This document shows positions 27,376 through 35,960 of a stretch of 52,984 nucleotides of DNA, one piece after another. The notes beneath the pieces were generated by a model that saw only the letters and a program-made list of their open reading frames with translations, was not told the DNA's origin and searched no databases. The stretch lies in the NCBI GenBank assembly GCA_902471875.1, contig CABRLN010000013.1, forward strand, positions 1-52,984, in the 5' to 3' direction. Source of the DNA: an uncultured Clostridium sp. (GTDB lineage Bacteria > Bacillota > Clostridia > Oscillospirales > Acutalibacteraceae). The position numbers and the translations under genes were made by a program. How positions within the stretch are numbered: the first letter of the stretch is position 1; each line of letters starts with the position of its first letter.

Positions 27376-27473
27376 TTATATATAGCAGTAACAATATTTT
27401 AATAGAAATTTTTTATATTGAACCCTAAAAATATTTTTGATATAATTACGTTATTTATAGAGTTGGTGATGGT

Positions 27474-28316
27474 ATGCAATTTAGTCTTGATAAAATTTTT
27501 ACTACAATTACATCAAGTCCAATGCAAAAGGGCAATTATATTGAAATTGAACCGTCAAATGAGCTAAAGCCGTATATAAGGTGTTTTTGGGGCAGTGAGT
27601 ACGGGACAGTGAATACTAGTAAAATTTTGGTTGAAAATTCCCTTGTTATTCCTGATATATGTATGGATATAATTCTCTCTAAGAATAATCATAATATTTG
27701 CAGCAGTTTTTGTGGTATTTATGACAAAGCATTTTCTTCAGACGGTAATAGCGTACAGCTGTTTGGTATACGATTTTATGCTTGGAGTGTTGTACTGTTT
27801 GCAGATAAACACATGAACGGAATTCGTAATACTTTTGCAAATGTAAACGAATATTTTTTTGACTTTTCAAATAGCTTAAAGGATGAAATTATGAGTGCTG
27901 GCAGCATTTTTGAAAGAAAAGAAATTGCTGAAAAGTATCTGTTTAGCAAGCTTAATAACAGTCGTATGAATTATAATGTTATGAACTCGCTGTATTACAT
28001 AATCAGCAATAATGGAAAAGCAACAGTCGATGATTTGTCACACTATTGTGTTCTAAGCAAAAGACAGTTGGAACGCAAATTTCTTGAGAATTCGGGTGTG
28101 TCACCAAAACAAATGATAAATTTAGTCCGCTATCAGCTATTGTGGCAGGAGTGTGTAAAACGAAATTTTGATGCAGGCACGGCTGTTGAAAAATTTGGTT
28201 ATTATGACCAATCTCATATGTTGAAGGAATTTAAGAGATACCATGGTATGTCGCTTTCAAAAGCTAAAAATTTAGTTACAGAAATGTCGCTTTTTTACAA
28301 TACAAATCAAAGCTGA
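27474..28316 (+). CDS. AraC-family transcriptional regulator
   Basis: Predicted DNA-binding regulator, 280 residues. The N-terminal part (about 1-160) looks like the sensor domain in regulators that begin with YIEIEPSNELKPYIRCFWGS. The C-terminal AraC helix-turn-helix domain (about 175-265) contains VDDLSHYCVLSKRQLERKFLENSGVSPKQMI and the second-helix motif FGYYDQSHMLKEFKRYHGMS. The ligand is unknown. It lies 42 nt upstream of the alpha/alpha-toroid gene and may control it. Confidence 0.88.
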   Translation: MQFSLDKIFTTITSSPMQKGNYIEIEPSNELKPYIRCFWGSEYGTVNTSKILVENSLVIPDICMDIILSKNNHNICSSFCGIYDKAFSSDGNSVQLFGIRFYAWSVVLFADKHMNGIRNTFANVNEYFFDFSNSLKDEIMSAGSIFERKEIAEKYLFSKLNNSRMNYNVMNSLYYIISNNGKATVDDLSHYCVLSKRQLERKFLENSGVSPKQMINLVRYQLLWQECVKRNFDAGTAVEKFGYYDQSHMLKEFKRYHGMSLSKAKNLVTEMSLFYNTNQS

Positions 28317-28358
28317 AGAGTTATAATTGTAATACAAAACTGAAAGGGATGTTAAATT

Positions 28359-29276
28359 ATGACTATGTTTAATTTTGAAAAAGCAAGAAATTTTGTTTAT
28401 AGAAACGCAAGACCGCTTGATTTTGCAAGATGGAAATATCATTTTGAAAATGGCAGTGCAGAAAATATTATTAATATTTTATCTGCTTATCAAAATGAAG
28501 ATGGAGGTTTTGCGTATGCTATTGAGCCTGACAACTGGAATACTGAATCTACACCAATAGGCACTTGGTTTGCAATTATGAAGCTGCGTGAAATTGATTT
28601 TAATAATTCTGACCATCAAATAATAAAGGGCATATTGAAGTACCTTGACAGTGGTAAAAATTTTGCAGAAGGCAAATGGTTTAACACCGTTGCAAGCAAT
28701 AATAATTACCCACATGCTGTTTGGTGGGAATGTGATAATAAAGCGGGTGTGCCGGACAATAATCCTACTGTAAGCTTGACGGGTTTTGCTTTAAAATTTT
28801 CTGGTAAAAACAGCAGTCTTTATAATAAGGCAAAAACTATTGCTATAAATGCAGTAAAAGAATTTTTGGAAAATCCAACTGATGAATTTCATACCCTAAG
28901 GTGTTTTACTGATTTACTGGGTTACTGTGAAGAAATTGAAAGTTTTGATTTATTTGATTTGAATCAATTTAAAGAAAAGCTGATTGAGCAAATGAATAAA
29001 GTAATTTGCAGTGACCCTGAAAAGTGGAGTACAGACTATGTCTGTAAGCCATCGGTATTTTTTGCAGACAAAAACAGGATTTTTCACGCTGTAAACAGTG
29101 AGCTTGCAAAGAAGGAGGCAGATATGATTATAAAAGAACAGCTTGATGACGGTTCGTTCCCCATATTATGGCAGTGGCATAATGATTACAAAGAGTTTGA
29201 AATAAGTGCAAACTGGTGGAAGTCTGACATTATAATTAAAAATATTTTGTATTTTAAATATTTGAAAAGAATTTAA
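28359..29276 (+). CDS. Prenyltransferase/terpenoid-cyclase-like alpha/alpha-toroid protein
   Basis: I recognise the fold but not the function. The 305-residue protein has repeats of the type seen in squalene cyclases and protein prenyltransferases, most clearly ILSAYQNEDGGFAYAIEPD near residues 40-58 and IIKEQLDDGSFPILWQWH near the end. Similar stand-alone bacterial proteins are often labelled prenyltransferase without evidence of activity. No signal peptide is present. It follows the AraC gene on the same strand, so the two may form one unit. Confidence 0.7.
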   Translation: MTMFNFEKARNFVYRNARPLDFARWKYHFENGSAENIINILSAYQNEDGGFAYAIEPDNWNTESTPIGTWFAIMKLREIDFNNSDHQIIKGILKYLDSGKNFAEGKWFNTVASNNNYPHAVWWECDNKAGVPDNNPTVSLTGFALKFSGKNSSLYNKAKTIAINAVKEFLENPTDEFHTLRCFTDLLGYCEEIESFDLFDLNQFKEKLIEQMNKVICSDPEKWSTDYVCKPSVFFADKNRIFHAVNSELAKKEADMIIKEQLDDGSFPILWQWHNDYKEFEISANWWKSDIIIKNILYFKYLKRI

Positions 29277-29341
29277 CTGTGCAATTATTTGTACGCTGCA
29301 ATTGTGCAGAGCTTACTTAACAATATAACTTCATAAGAGAA

Positions 29342-29381
29342 ACAGAGCCAAAACCAACATAGGTTTTTGGCTCTGTTTTTG
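29342..29381 (+). terminator. Terminator after the toroid-protein gene
   Basis: ACAGAGCCAAAACC pairs with GGTTTTTGGCTCTGT around a short loop, followed by TTTT. Confidence 0.8.
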
Positions 29382-29631
29382 TATACATATAAAAATGGTG
29401 TTAATTATTTTTACATATATCTTATACTAAACATTGATGTAAGCTATAACCATTTTAATCTTTATGTCACATTTTAAGTCATACTTCATGAACTGTTTTC
29501 GGAAGATGTTAGCCTTTTGGCGGTATGAGTTTGTCTGACGCAAATTTTGTTGCATTTTTATCAGTGCTTAGTATTAAAAAAGAATTAAGATGAAAAAAAG
29601 GTTACAAAGTCGATATTTGTTAAATTTCACC

Positions 29632-29660
29632 TTGCATTTTTAATATGCTTAGATTATAAT
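29632..29660 (+). promoter_or_regulatory. Promoter of the dcw cluster
   Basis: TTGCAT (29632-29637) and a perfect TATAAT (29655-29660) at 17-nt spacing, 84 nt before the mraZ start. Confidence 0.75.
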
Positions 29661-29670
29661 TAACATAAGG

Positions 29671-29696
29671 TGTCACAAAATACACACTTAGTGACA
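29671..29696. promoter_or_regulatory. Inverted repeat in the mraZ leader
   Basis: TGTCAC and GTGACA are separated by 14 nt just after the predicted start site. It does not match the direct repeats that MraZ is known to bind in other bacteria, so its role is open. Confidence 0.35.
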
Positions 29697-29743
29697 TGTT
29701 TTGTCATAATTTGGTAAATAAAAGCACAGAAAAGGGACGCATT

Positions 29744-30163
29744 ATGTTTATAGGTACTTACCAACATAATATAGATGCCAAAGGGCGAGTAATTATTCCC
29801 GCCAAGTTTCGTGAAGAGCTTGGTGATGCTTTCTATGTTACAATGGGTATAAATAACTGTCTTTTTGTCCTGTCAAAAGAACAGTGGAACCTCTTTTTAG
29901 AAAAACTGTCTGGTCAGCCTATGTCAAAGGCGACCGATATTGCCAGATTTTTTTGTGCAGGTGCTACAGAAGCTGTGCCAAACGCACAGGGTAGGGTGCT
30001 TATACCTGAGAATTTAAGAAAATATGCCAATCTTGACAAAGATGTTACTGTTATCGGTTCAGGTAACAGGGTAGAAATTTGGAACACCGAAAAGTGGAAT
30101 GAATATATTGAAGGTCAAACCCAAGAAAGAATAAAAGATGCTATGGAACTGCTTGGAATTTAA
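29744..30163 (+). CDS. mraZ: Transcriptional regulator MraZ
   Basis: First gene of the dcw cluster and regulator of it in other bacteria. ATG 29744 gives 139 residues beginning MFIGTYQHNIDAKGRVIIPAKFREEL, the canonical start; an in-frame ATG 16 codons upstream would add an unrelated extension. Two SpoVT/AbrB-like halves are visible, the second containing NAQGRVLIPENLRKYANLDK. The rsmH gene follows after 15 nt. Confidence 0.95.
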   Translation: MFIGTYQHNIDAKGRVIIPAKFREELGDAFYVTMGINNCLFVLSKEQWNLFLEKLSGQPMSKATDIARFFCAGATEAVPNAQGRVLIPENLRKYANLDKDVTVIGSGNRVEIWNTEKWNEYIEGQTQERIKDAMELLGI

Positions 30164-30178
30164 TGGAGGTGCTGTTAA

Positions 30179-31105
30179 GTGACATTTTCACATAAACCCG
30201 TTTTGTTAGAGGAAACAATAAATGCACTTAACATTAATCCGAACGGAATTTATGTTGACGGTACTGCAGGCGGCGGTGGACATTCAAGCGAAATTCTTAA
30301 ACGGCTGTCACCAAACGGCAGGTTAATTTCTATTGATCAAGATCCGGACGCTATTGAAACCGTAACAAATCGTTTTAAAGATTTTAGCAATTCTATTATA
30401 TGCAAAGGAAATTTTTCTGACGTTGTCAGCATTGTAAATAGTGTAGGATTTGACTCTATTGACGGCATAATGCTTGATATAGGCGTATCATCAAGACAGA
30501 TTGATACACCGCAAAGAGGTTTTTCGTTCCATTATGATGCACCTCTTGACATGCGTATGAGCCAGTCGGGTATATCTGCCTATGATTTGGTTAACAAATT
30601 GTCATATGAGGAGTTAGTTAAAATTATAAGCCGTTATGGCGAAGAGAAATTTGCAAAGCAAATTACACGAGCAATTATAAGAGAAAGAGAGAAAGCTCCG
30701 GTTGCAACCACACTGCAGCTGGCAGAAATTATTAAAGGGGCTGTTCCTGCCGCTAAAAGGAGAGAGGGGCATCCGGCAAGACAAACCTTTCAGGCTTTGC
30801 GTATAGCGGTAAACGGAGAGCTTGACAGACTAAGCGAGGGTTTGCAGGGAGGCTTTGAGCTATTAAAATCAGGTGGCAGAATGGCTGTAATAACCTTCCA
30901 CTCCCTTGAGGACAGGATTGTAAAAAAGGCTATGGCACAGTGGTGTGTGGGTTGCACTTGTCCAAAGGATTTTCCTGTTTGCATTTGCGGCAATAAGCCT
31001 AAAGCTGAATTGGTATTTAAAAAGCCAATAGAAGCTTCAGAAAATGAGCTTGAAGAAAATCCTCGTGCCAGAAGTGCTAGATTAAGGGTCGTTACAAAGC
31101 TATAA
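30179..31105 (+). CDS. rsmH: 16S rRNA (cytosine-1402-N4)-methyltransferase
   Basis: Methylates C1402 of 16S rRNA using S-adenosylmethionine. GTG start preceded by GGAGGTG. The 308 residues show HKPVLLEETINAL at the N-terminus, the SAM motif VDGTAGGGGHS, LDIGVSSRQID, GFSFHYDAPLDMRM and ITFHSLEDRIVK. The usual dcw position after mraZ is kept. Confidence 0.96.
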   Translation: MTFSHKPVLLEETINALNINPNGIYVDGTAGGGGHSSEILKRLSPNGRLISIDQDPDAIETVTNRFKDFSNSIICKGNFSDVVSIVNSVGFDSIDGIMLDIGVSSRQIDTPQRGFSFHYDAPLDMRMSQSGISAYDLVNKLSYEELVKIISRYGEEKFAKQITRAIIREREKAPVATTLQLAEIIKGAVPAAKRREGHPARQTFQALRIAVNGELDRLSEGLQGGFELLKSGGRMAVITFHSLEDRIVKKAMAQWCVGCTCPKDFPVCICGNKPKAELVFKKPIEASENELEENPRARSARLRVVTKL

Positions 31106-31438
31106 TTTGTACAATTCTTTTCGCAAAAAGTCTTTGACAAACCAGTTTATATATAGTAAAATGTACTTATTCAGTATGATGTGCCTAAATCTACATCAAT
31201 TTTATTGTGAAAATTCCCCAATTAGGTATATTGTATAAAATAAATAAAAATGTAAATATAAGCGTTTGTTATTGGGTGATTTAACTATATTTGAAGTTAA
31301 AATAGCAGAAGGTTAAATTTTAAAGACAGGTAAATTAAAGCTAGTGTAACAGCAGTTAACAGACTGCACTTGGAGTATTATTATTTTGTACACAATAGGT
31401 AGTAAAACGCAGTATGTATATTATTCGGGGTGATTATA
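31106..31438. other. Gap between rsmH and the ftsL-like gene
   Basis: It contains one strong promoter (31134-31162) and then a leader of about 270 nt with small imperfect hairpins. No gene is seen. Confidence 0.55.
31134..31162 (+). promoter_or_regulatory. Internal dcw promoter upstream of the ftsL-like gene
   Basis: A perfect TTGACA (31134-31139) and TAAAAT (31157-31162) at 17-nt spacing. The coding region starts about 270 nt after the predicted transcription start. Confidence 0.72.
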
Positions 31439-31936
31439 ATGGCTTTTGTTCATAGTGAAGAAGCTTATGATATGTCTCTGTTTGAAACAGAGGAAATTAA
31501 TATAGAAGAAAAGAATAAAGAAGCGGAATTAAACAAAGAACTAGCTGAAGAAAATAAGGCGGTTCAAAATAAAAGAAAAAAAGTACATAACATTGCAAAG
31601 GGTGTTGCTCTTAGTGCTGTTGTTGTATCGTTAATTGGATGTATAATATGCGGACAAGTTCAGCTTACTGAGCTTAACCAACAAATTTCCAATGCTCAAA
31701 CAGAGCTTGAAGAACAGCAAAGTTTGTACATTCAAACACAAATGAAGGTAGAGTCAAAATATTCTTCAGACATTGTTGAAGACAGTGCACAGGGGCAACT
31801 GGGTATGAGCAGGGCAGACTCTTACCAAAAGGAGTACATAAGTTTATCAGAGGGTGACAAGGCAGAGGTAGCAGCCTCAAGCGGTTCAAACATTTTTGAG
31901 ACTATAGCAAATGCAATTGCGGGATTATGGTCTTAA
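31439..31936 (+). CDS. ftsL: FtsL-like cell division protein
   Basis: Small bitopic division protein by architecture and position. ATG 31439 follows GGGGTG. The 165 residues comprise a charged cytoplasmic part (about 1-45, rich in Glu and Lys), one membrane helix (about 56-77), then a coiled-coil-like external segment (TELNQQISNAQTELEEQQSLYIQ). Its place between rsmH and the transpeptidase gene is where ftsL normally lies. Sequence conservation in this family is low, so identification rests on topology and context. Confidence 0.7.
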   Translation: MAFVHSEEAYDMSLFETEEINIEEKNKEAELNKELAEENKAVQNKRKKVHNIAKGVALSAVVVSLIGCIICGQVQLTELNQQISNAQTELEEQQSLYIQTQMKVESKYSSDIVEDSAQGQLGMSRADSYQKEYISLSEGDKAEVAASSGSNIFETIANAIAGLWS

Positions 31937-31972
31937 TACATGAAAAACGGCATAAACATATAGAGGAATAAA

Positions 31973-32084
31973 ATACTAATCTTAAAAAGTCATTTATTGA
32001 AGTTTTATTTTACCGGTCAATGACGCCTGAAGGTTGAGTTTGAACAAGTGTTGAACTCATGGCAGTGTTTATTAAGATTTGTAT
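31973..32084. repeat. MITE-like element A (ATACTAAT ends)
   Basis: A 112-nt segment starts ATACTAATCTTAA and ends TTAAGATTTGTAT, terminal inverted repeats of 13 nt with one mismatch. It shares its left end with the elements at 38719 and 40146. Confidence 0.55.
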
Positions 32085-32091
32085 AAAAAGC

Positions 32092-32190
32092 GGTTGTAAC
32101 ATTCAGGGAGAATATCCCTTTGATTGTAATTAGTAAAAGGAGTAAAAATTTATTCTCTTTTCTTGTTACTGTTACAACCCTTATTTTTTG
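32092..32190 (+). ncRNA. Candidate structured RNA or complex terminator
   Basis: An outer stem GGTTGTAACA / TGTTACAACC (10 bp, exact) encloses a hairpin AGGGA/TCCCT and a weaker AAAAGGA-type hairpin. The closing stem is followed by CTTATTTTTTG. It starts 8 nt after element A. It may be a small RNA, an attenuator in front of the transpeptidase gene, or a terminator. Confidence 0.4.
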
Positions 32191-32224
32191 TTGGCAAATT
32201 TTGTCGAAAATTTATACTAGATTA

Positions 32225-32382
32225 ATACTAATATCCAATAAAAATATCTATAAATTTTTTTAGCGTCTTTTGTGTTTACTTCGTAATCTATCATCAAAAG
32301 GGACAGTATTTCTGTGGTAGGTTATTTGTTTGGTATAAACTCTGCTCAAAAATCTTCATAGCTTTTTATTGTATATTAGTAT
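32225..32382. repeat. MITE-like element B (ATACTAAT ends)
   Basis: A 158-nt segment with terminal inverted repeats of about 20 nt (ATACTAATATCCAATAAAAA at the left; the right end is its complement with one mismatch). No reading frame inside. Confidence 0.6.
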
Positions 32383-32537
32383 TAAATAGCATATTTGATT
32401 ATTTTCAGCGTATTTTGTATTAAACGCAGTACTTTTTTGACTGCATCAGTTTATTTTTTGTATTTTGCTCAGCACAAAATAGGTTCGAAAATAATTTTGA
32501 CAAAGTTATCTGAAATTGGCATTAACAGGAGGAAACT

Positions 32538-34790
32538 ATGGCAAATGTAGGAAGTAACAGAACCATAATAAGCCGTTCTAAAAAATGGCTGGTGGGACTG
32601 CTGCTGGTAGGGTTTGGTTTGGCTATAGGACGGCTGTTCTATTTTAGCGTTATAGTGGGAGATGAGCTTCAGCAGAGAGCTTATTCTCAACAGTTAAGAG
32701 ATACAACTATTTCTGCAAAACGTGGTACTATATATGATACTAACGGTAAAACTTTGGCACAGAGTGCTACTGTATGGCAGGTTGTTTTAGCACCGATATA
32801 TTTTAAAACAGATGAGCAGAGAACCTTTGTTGCACAACGTTTGGCAGAGATTTTAGAGCTTGACCAAAATGATATATATGAAAAGACGAAAGAACGCACT
32901 TATTATTCTGTGGTAAAGCGTAAGGTTGAAACAACAGAAAAAGATAAGGTTCTTAAGCTTATTGAAGAGCTTGAAGATAAATATAATATCAGCAAAGCAA
33001 TAGAGCTTATTGAGGATTATAAGCGTTACTATCCTTATGGTGATTTTGCATCTACAATTTTAGGTTTTACCGGTTCAGACGGTGCAGGCCTTGAGGGGAT
33101 TGAATATCAGTATGACTCATATTTAACCGGAACACCAGGCAGAGTTATAACTGCAAAGAATGCAAATAACACTGAAATGCCGTTTGAATACGAGCAGAAA
33201 ATTGACGCTAAAGACGGTAATAATATAAATCTTACAATAGACGAAACCATACAGCATATAATGGAAAAATATGTACAACAGGGTATTGAAGAGAATAAAG
33301 TAACTAACCGTGCCGTAGCTATTATGATGGAGGTAAAAACGGGTGCTATACTTGGTATGGCGGTTGAAGGCGGCTATGATCTTAATGATCCGTTTACTAT
33401 TGCAGACGAAAATGTTCAAAAAGAAATTGATAAGCTGCCTGCAAGTGAAAAAGAAACTGCTGAAAGTGAAGCACTGACAAAGCAGTGGCGTAACAAAGCA
33501 GTAGCAGACACTTACTACCCGGGTTCTGTATTTAAAGTAATAACATCTTGTATGGGGTGGTCAGAAGGTACTATTACAGATTCATCTACCTATACATGTT
33601 CAGGTTCATACGTACCGTTTGAAGGTGCAGGTGCTATTCACTGTCATAATACCTCAGGCCATGGTACTCAAACATATAAAGAAGCACTTTGTAATTCCTG
33701 TAACCCTGCATTTATGCAGATTGGTCAGGCGGTTGGTGCTGAAAAGTTCTGGGAGTATTATCAGGCGTTTGGTTTTTCTGAAAGAACAGGAATAGATTTG
33801 CCTGGTGAACAGTCGGATATTTTCTTTGGTGACGGCAGCGGTGAAATGCAGCCAATGGACCTTGCTGTTGCATCTTTTGGTCAGAACTTTGCTATTACAC
33901 CTATTCAAATGGTAACAGCTATGTCAGCAGTAGGAAATGGTGGTAAGCTGATGAAGCCATATGTTGTAAAAGAAATAACTGATTCAGAAGGTAATGTTGT
34001 TGAAACCAGAACACCTGTTGTTAAGCGTCAAGCTGTTTCTGAAGCGGTAACCCAAAAGGTTATTGACGCTATGGAGGAAAATGCTAAAAACGGTTCAGCC
34101 AAGAACGGTTATGTTGCAGGCTATAGGGTGGCAGGTAAAACCGGTACATCTGAAAAGAAGATTTATAATAGTGACGGTAGCCAGCAGTATATTGCATCAT
34201 TTTGCGGATTTGCTCCTGCAAATGACCCACAGGTTTGTTTACTTGTATATTTTGATACACCAACAGGTGACAGCTACTATGGTAGTGCCGTTGCAGCTCC
34301 TGTATTTTCTAATATTATGAGTGAGGTTTTACCTTACCTTAATGTAGAGGCTGAATATACCGAAGAAGAAATTGCTCAGATGGACACTACAGCAGAAAAT
34401 TATGTAGGTATGAAAACATCAGAGGCAAAAAATCTTGTTGCTTCAGGTGGATTTAATGCTGTTGTATTAGGTGATGGTGAAAATGTTATTTCTCAGGTGC
34501 CTGCTGCACAGTCAAGACTGCCTCAACAAGGTACAGTGGTGCTTTATACTGACGAGGCGAGCATGAATGATGAGGTTGTGGAAGTACCTGATTTAACAGG
34601 AATGTCTGTGGCACAGGCTAACAGCACAGCGGCAATGTATAATCTTAACATAAGTATTGTGGGGTCAAATGCCGAGGGAGAAGGTACTTCATATTCTCAA
34701 GGTATTAAAGCAGGCTCAAAGGTTAAGCCGGGTACAGTAGTTTCGGTAAACTTTGAACAAGACAGTAACTATGGAAGCGGCGTAATGTAA
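32538..34790 (+). CDS. Penicillin-binding protein transpeptidase with PASTA domains (FtsI/SpoVD-like)
   Basis: Class B penicillin-binding protein that cross-links peptidoglycan at the septum or in the spore cortex. The 750 residues start with a cytoplasmic tail and membrane helix (about 18-38), then a dimerisation domain and the transpeptidase domain. Active-site motifs are SVFK with Ser330, SCN at 387-389 and KTGT at 534-537. Two PASTA domains (about 615-675 and 680-745) complete it, as in FtsI/SpoVD of Firmicutes. The start follows AGGAGG. Whether it is the vegetative or the sporulation enzyme cannot be decided here. Confidence 0.93.
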   Translation: MANVGSNRTIISRSKKWLVGLLLVGFGLAIGRLFYFSVIVGDELQQRAYSQQLRDTTISAKRGTIYDTNGKTLAQSATVWQVVLAPIYFKTDEQRTFVAQRLAEILELDQNDIYEKTKERTYYSVVKRKVETTEKDKVLKLIEELEDKYNISKAIELIEDYKRYYPYGDFASTILGFTGSDGAGLEGIEYQYDSYLTGTPGRVITAKNANNTEMPFEYEQKIDAKDGNNINLTIDETIQHIMEKYVQQGIEENKVTNRAVAIMMEVKTGAILGMAVEGGYDLNDPFTIADENVQKEIDKLPASEKETAESEALTKQWRNKAVADTYYPGSVFKVITSCMGWSEGTITDSSTYTCSGSYVPFEGAGAIHCHNTSGHGTQTYKEALCNSCNPAFMQIGQAVGAEKFWEYYQAFGFSERTGIDLPGEQSDIFFGDGSGEMQPMDLAVASFGQNFAITPIQMVTAMSAVGNGGKLMKPYVVKEITDSEGNVVETRTPVVKRQAVSEAVTQKVIDAMEENAKNGSAKNGYVAGYRVAGKTGTSEKKIYNSDGSQQYIASFCGFAPANDPQVCLLVYFDTPTGDSYYGSAVAAPVFSNIMSEVLPYLNVEAEYTEEEIAQMDTTAENYVGMKTSEAKNLVASGGFNAVVLGDGENVISQVPAAQSRLPQQGTVVLYTDEASMNDEVVEVPDLTGMSVAQANSTAAMYNLNISIVGSNAEGEGTSYSQGIKAGSKVKPGTVVSVNFEQDSNYGSGVM

Positions 34791-34797
34791 AACAGTT

Positions 34798-34832
34798 TAC
34801 ACAGCTATGTATTATAAATGCATAGCTGTGTA
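34798..34832 (+). terminator. Terminator-like hairpin after the transpeptidase gene
   Basis: TACACAGCTATG and CATAGCTGTGTA form a 12-bp stem; no clear T-run follows. It adjoins element C. Confidence 0.55.
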
Positions 34833-34835
34833 TTA

Positions 34836-34891
34836 ATACTAATATTGAATAGTATATTGGGCATTTTAGAAGAGCCGTTTAGTATTAGTAT
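34836..34891. repeat. MITE-like element C (ATACTAAT ends)
   Basis: A 56-nt segment that begins ATACTAATATTGAATAG and ends AGTATTAGTAT. Its left 30 nt resemble those of element D at 38719 (shared ATACTAAT…AATAGTAT…TTTT). It lies between the transpeptidase gene and mraY. Confidence 0.5.
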
Positions 34892-34922
34892 AAAATAGTA
34901 AAAGCAGTGTGGAGGTACAAAA

Positions 34923-35936
34923 ATGAGTAATTGGATTATAATTGTAGCGGCAGTGGCTGCATTTGTTATTTCTTCTGTAATTGGTAAGTTTTTAATACCT
35001 GTGCTGCACAGGGTTAAGTTTGGTCAACCAATAAGAGAAGAAGGACCGCAATGGCACCAGAAAAAGTCAGGAACACCTACAATGGGCGGTATTATGTTTA
35101 TTGCAGCATCTGTTTTAGTATCAGTTATTTGCTATGTGGTTTTATGTATAATTAATCCCGGTACACGAGATTTTCAAGACCATTTAAAATTTTATGCAGG
35201 ATTGGTCATGGCTGTGCTTTTTGGTGTTATTGGTTTTGTTGATGACTACATTAAGGTTGTAAAAAAGCATAACCAGGGGTTAACAGAAAAGCAAAAGCTG
35301 GTTTTACAATTTTTAGTTGCCATTGCTTATGTATTTACATTAATATTGGGCGGATGTTCTTCTAACACTGTTATTCCATTTATTGGCAGTGTTAATTTGG
35401 GAATATTTTACTGGATAATATCGGTAGTGGTTATTGTTGGCTTTGTTAATGCTACAAATCTTACAGACGGTCTTGACGGTCTTGACGGCTCTGTTACTTT
35501 TTTTGCATCACTTATTTTTATGATTATTGCAGGTTTTGTAGTTGACAGCGGTATGTCTGTAATGTCAGCTTCACTTGCAGGTGCTTGTTTGGGTTTTCTA
35601 GTTTGGAATTTTTACCCTGCAAAGGTGTTTATGGGCGACACGGGTTCGTTATTTTTAGGTGGATTTTTATGTGCTATTGCTTACGGTATAAATATGCCTA
35701 TACTTATTATTCCTGTTGGAATTGTTTACATTATTGAAATGTTTTCTGTAATTTTGCAGGTAGGATATTTTAAGCTTACACATGGTAAAAGATTGTTTAA
35801 AATGAGTCCAATTCACCATCACTTTGAAATGTGTGGTTGGTCTGAGGTTAAGGTTGTTGTTGTGTTCAGTATTGTAACAGCTGTTATGGGAGTTCTTACA
35901 TTTTGGTCGGTTTGGTACACATATACAAATTGTTAA
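34923..35936 (+). CDS. mraY: Phospho-N-acetylmuramoyl-pentapeptide-transferase
   Basis: Membrane enzyme that moves phospho-MurNAc-pentapeptide to undecaprenyl phosphate, making lipid I. The 337 residues form about ten membrane segments. Conserved features are GTPTMGGIMF, FVDDYIKV, NATNLTDGLDGLDG and the C-terminal SPIHHHFE. GGAGGT precedes the start. ftsW follows after 24 nt; murD, often between them, is missing. Confidence 0.96.
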   Translation: MSNWIIIVAAVAAFVISSVIGKFLIPVLHRVKFGQPIREEGPQWHQKKSGTPTMGGIMFIAASVLVSVICYVVLCIINPGTRDFQDHLKFYAGLVMAVLFGVIGFVDDYIKVVKKHNQGLTEKQKLVLQFLVAIAYVFTLILGGCSSNTVIPFIGSVNLGIFYWIISVVVIVGFVNATNLTDGLDGLDGSVTFFASLIFMIIAGFVVDSGMSVMSASLAGACLGFLVWNFYPAKVFMGDTGSLFLGGFLCAIAYGINMPILIIPVGIVYIIEMFSVILQVGYFKLTHGKRLFKMSPIHHHFEMCGWSEVKVVVVFSIVTAVMGVLTFWSVWYTYTNC

Positions 35937-35960
35937 TATTAAATTTATGGTGGTGAAACG

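Larger units (their letters stand above)
29277..29743. other. Gap upstream of mraZ with terminator and promoter
   Basis: No gene is visible. It contains a terminator for the preceding pair, the dcw promoter (29632-29660) and a short inverted repeat (29671-29696). Confidence 0.6.
31937..32537. other. Gap of 0.6 kb with two mobile-like elements and a structured RNA candidate
   Basis: No gene is visible between the ftsL-like gene and the transpeptidase gene. It holds two elements with ATACTAAT ends (31973-32084 and 32225-32382), a structured region ending in a T-run (32092-32190), and a further partial copy of the repeat near 32376-32430. Confidence 0.6.
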
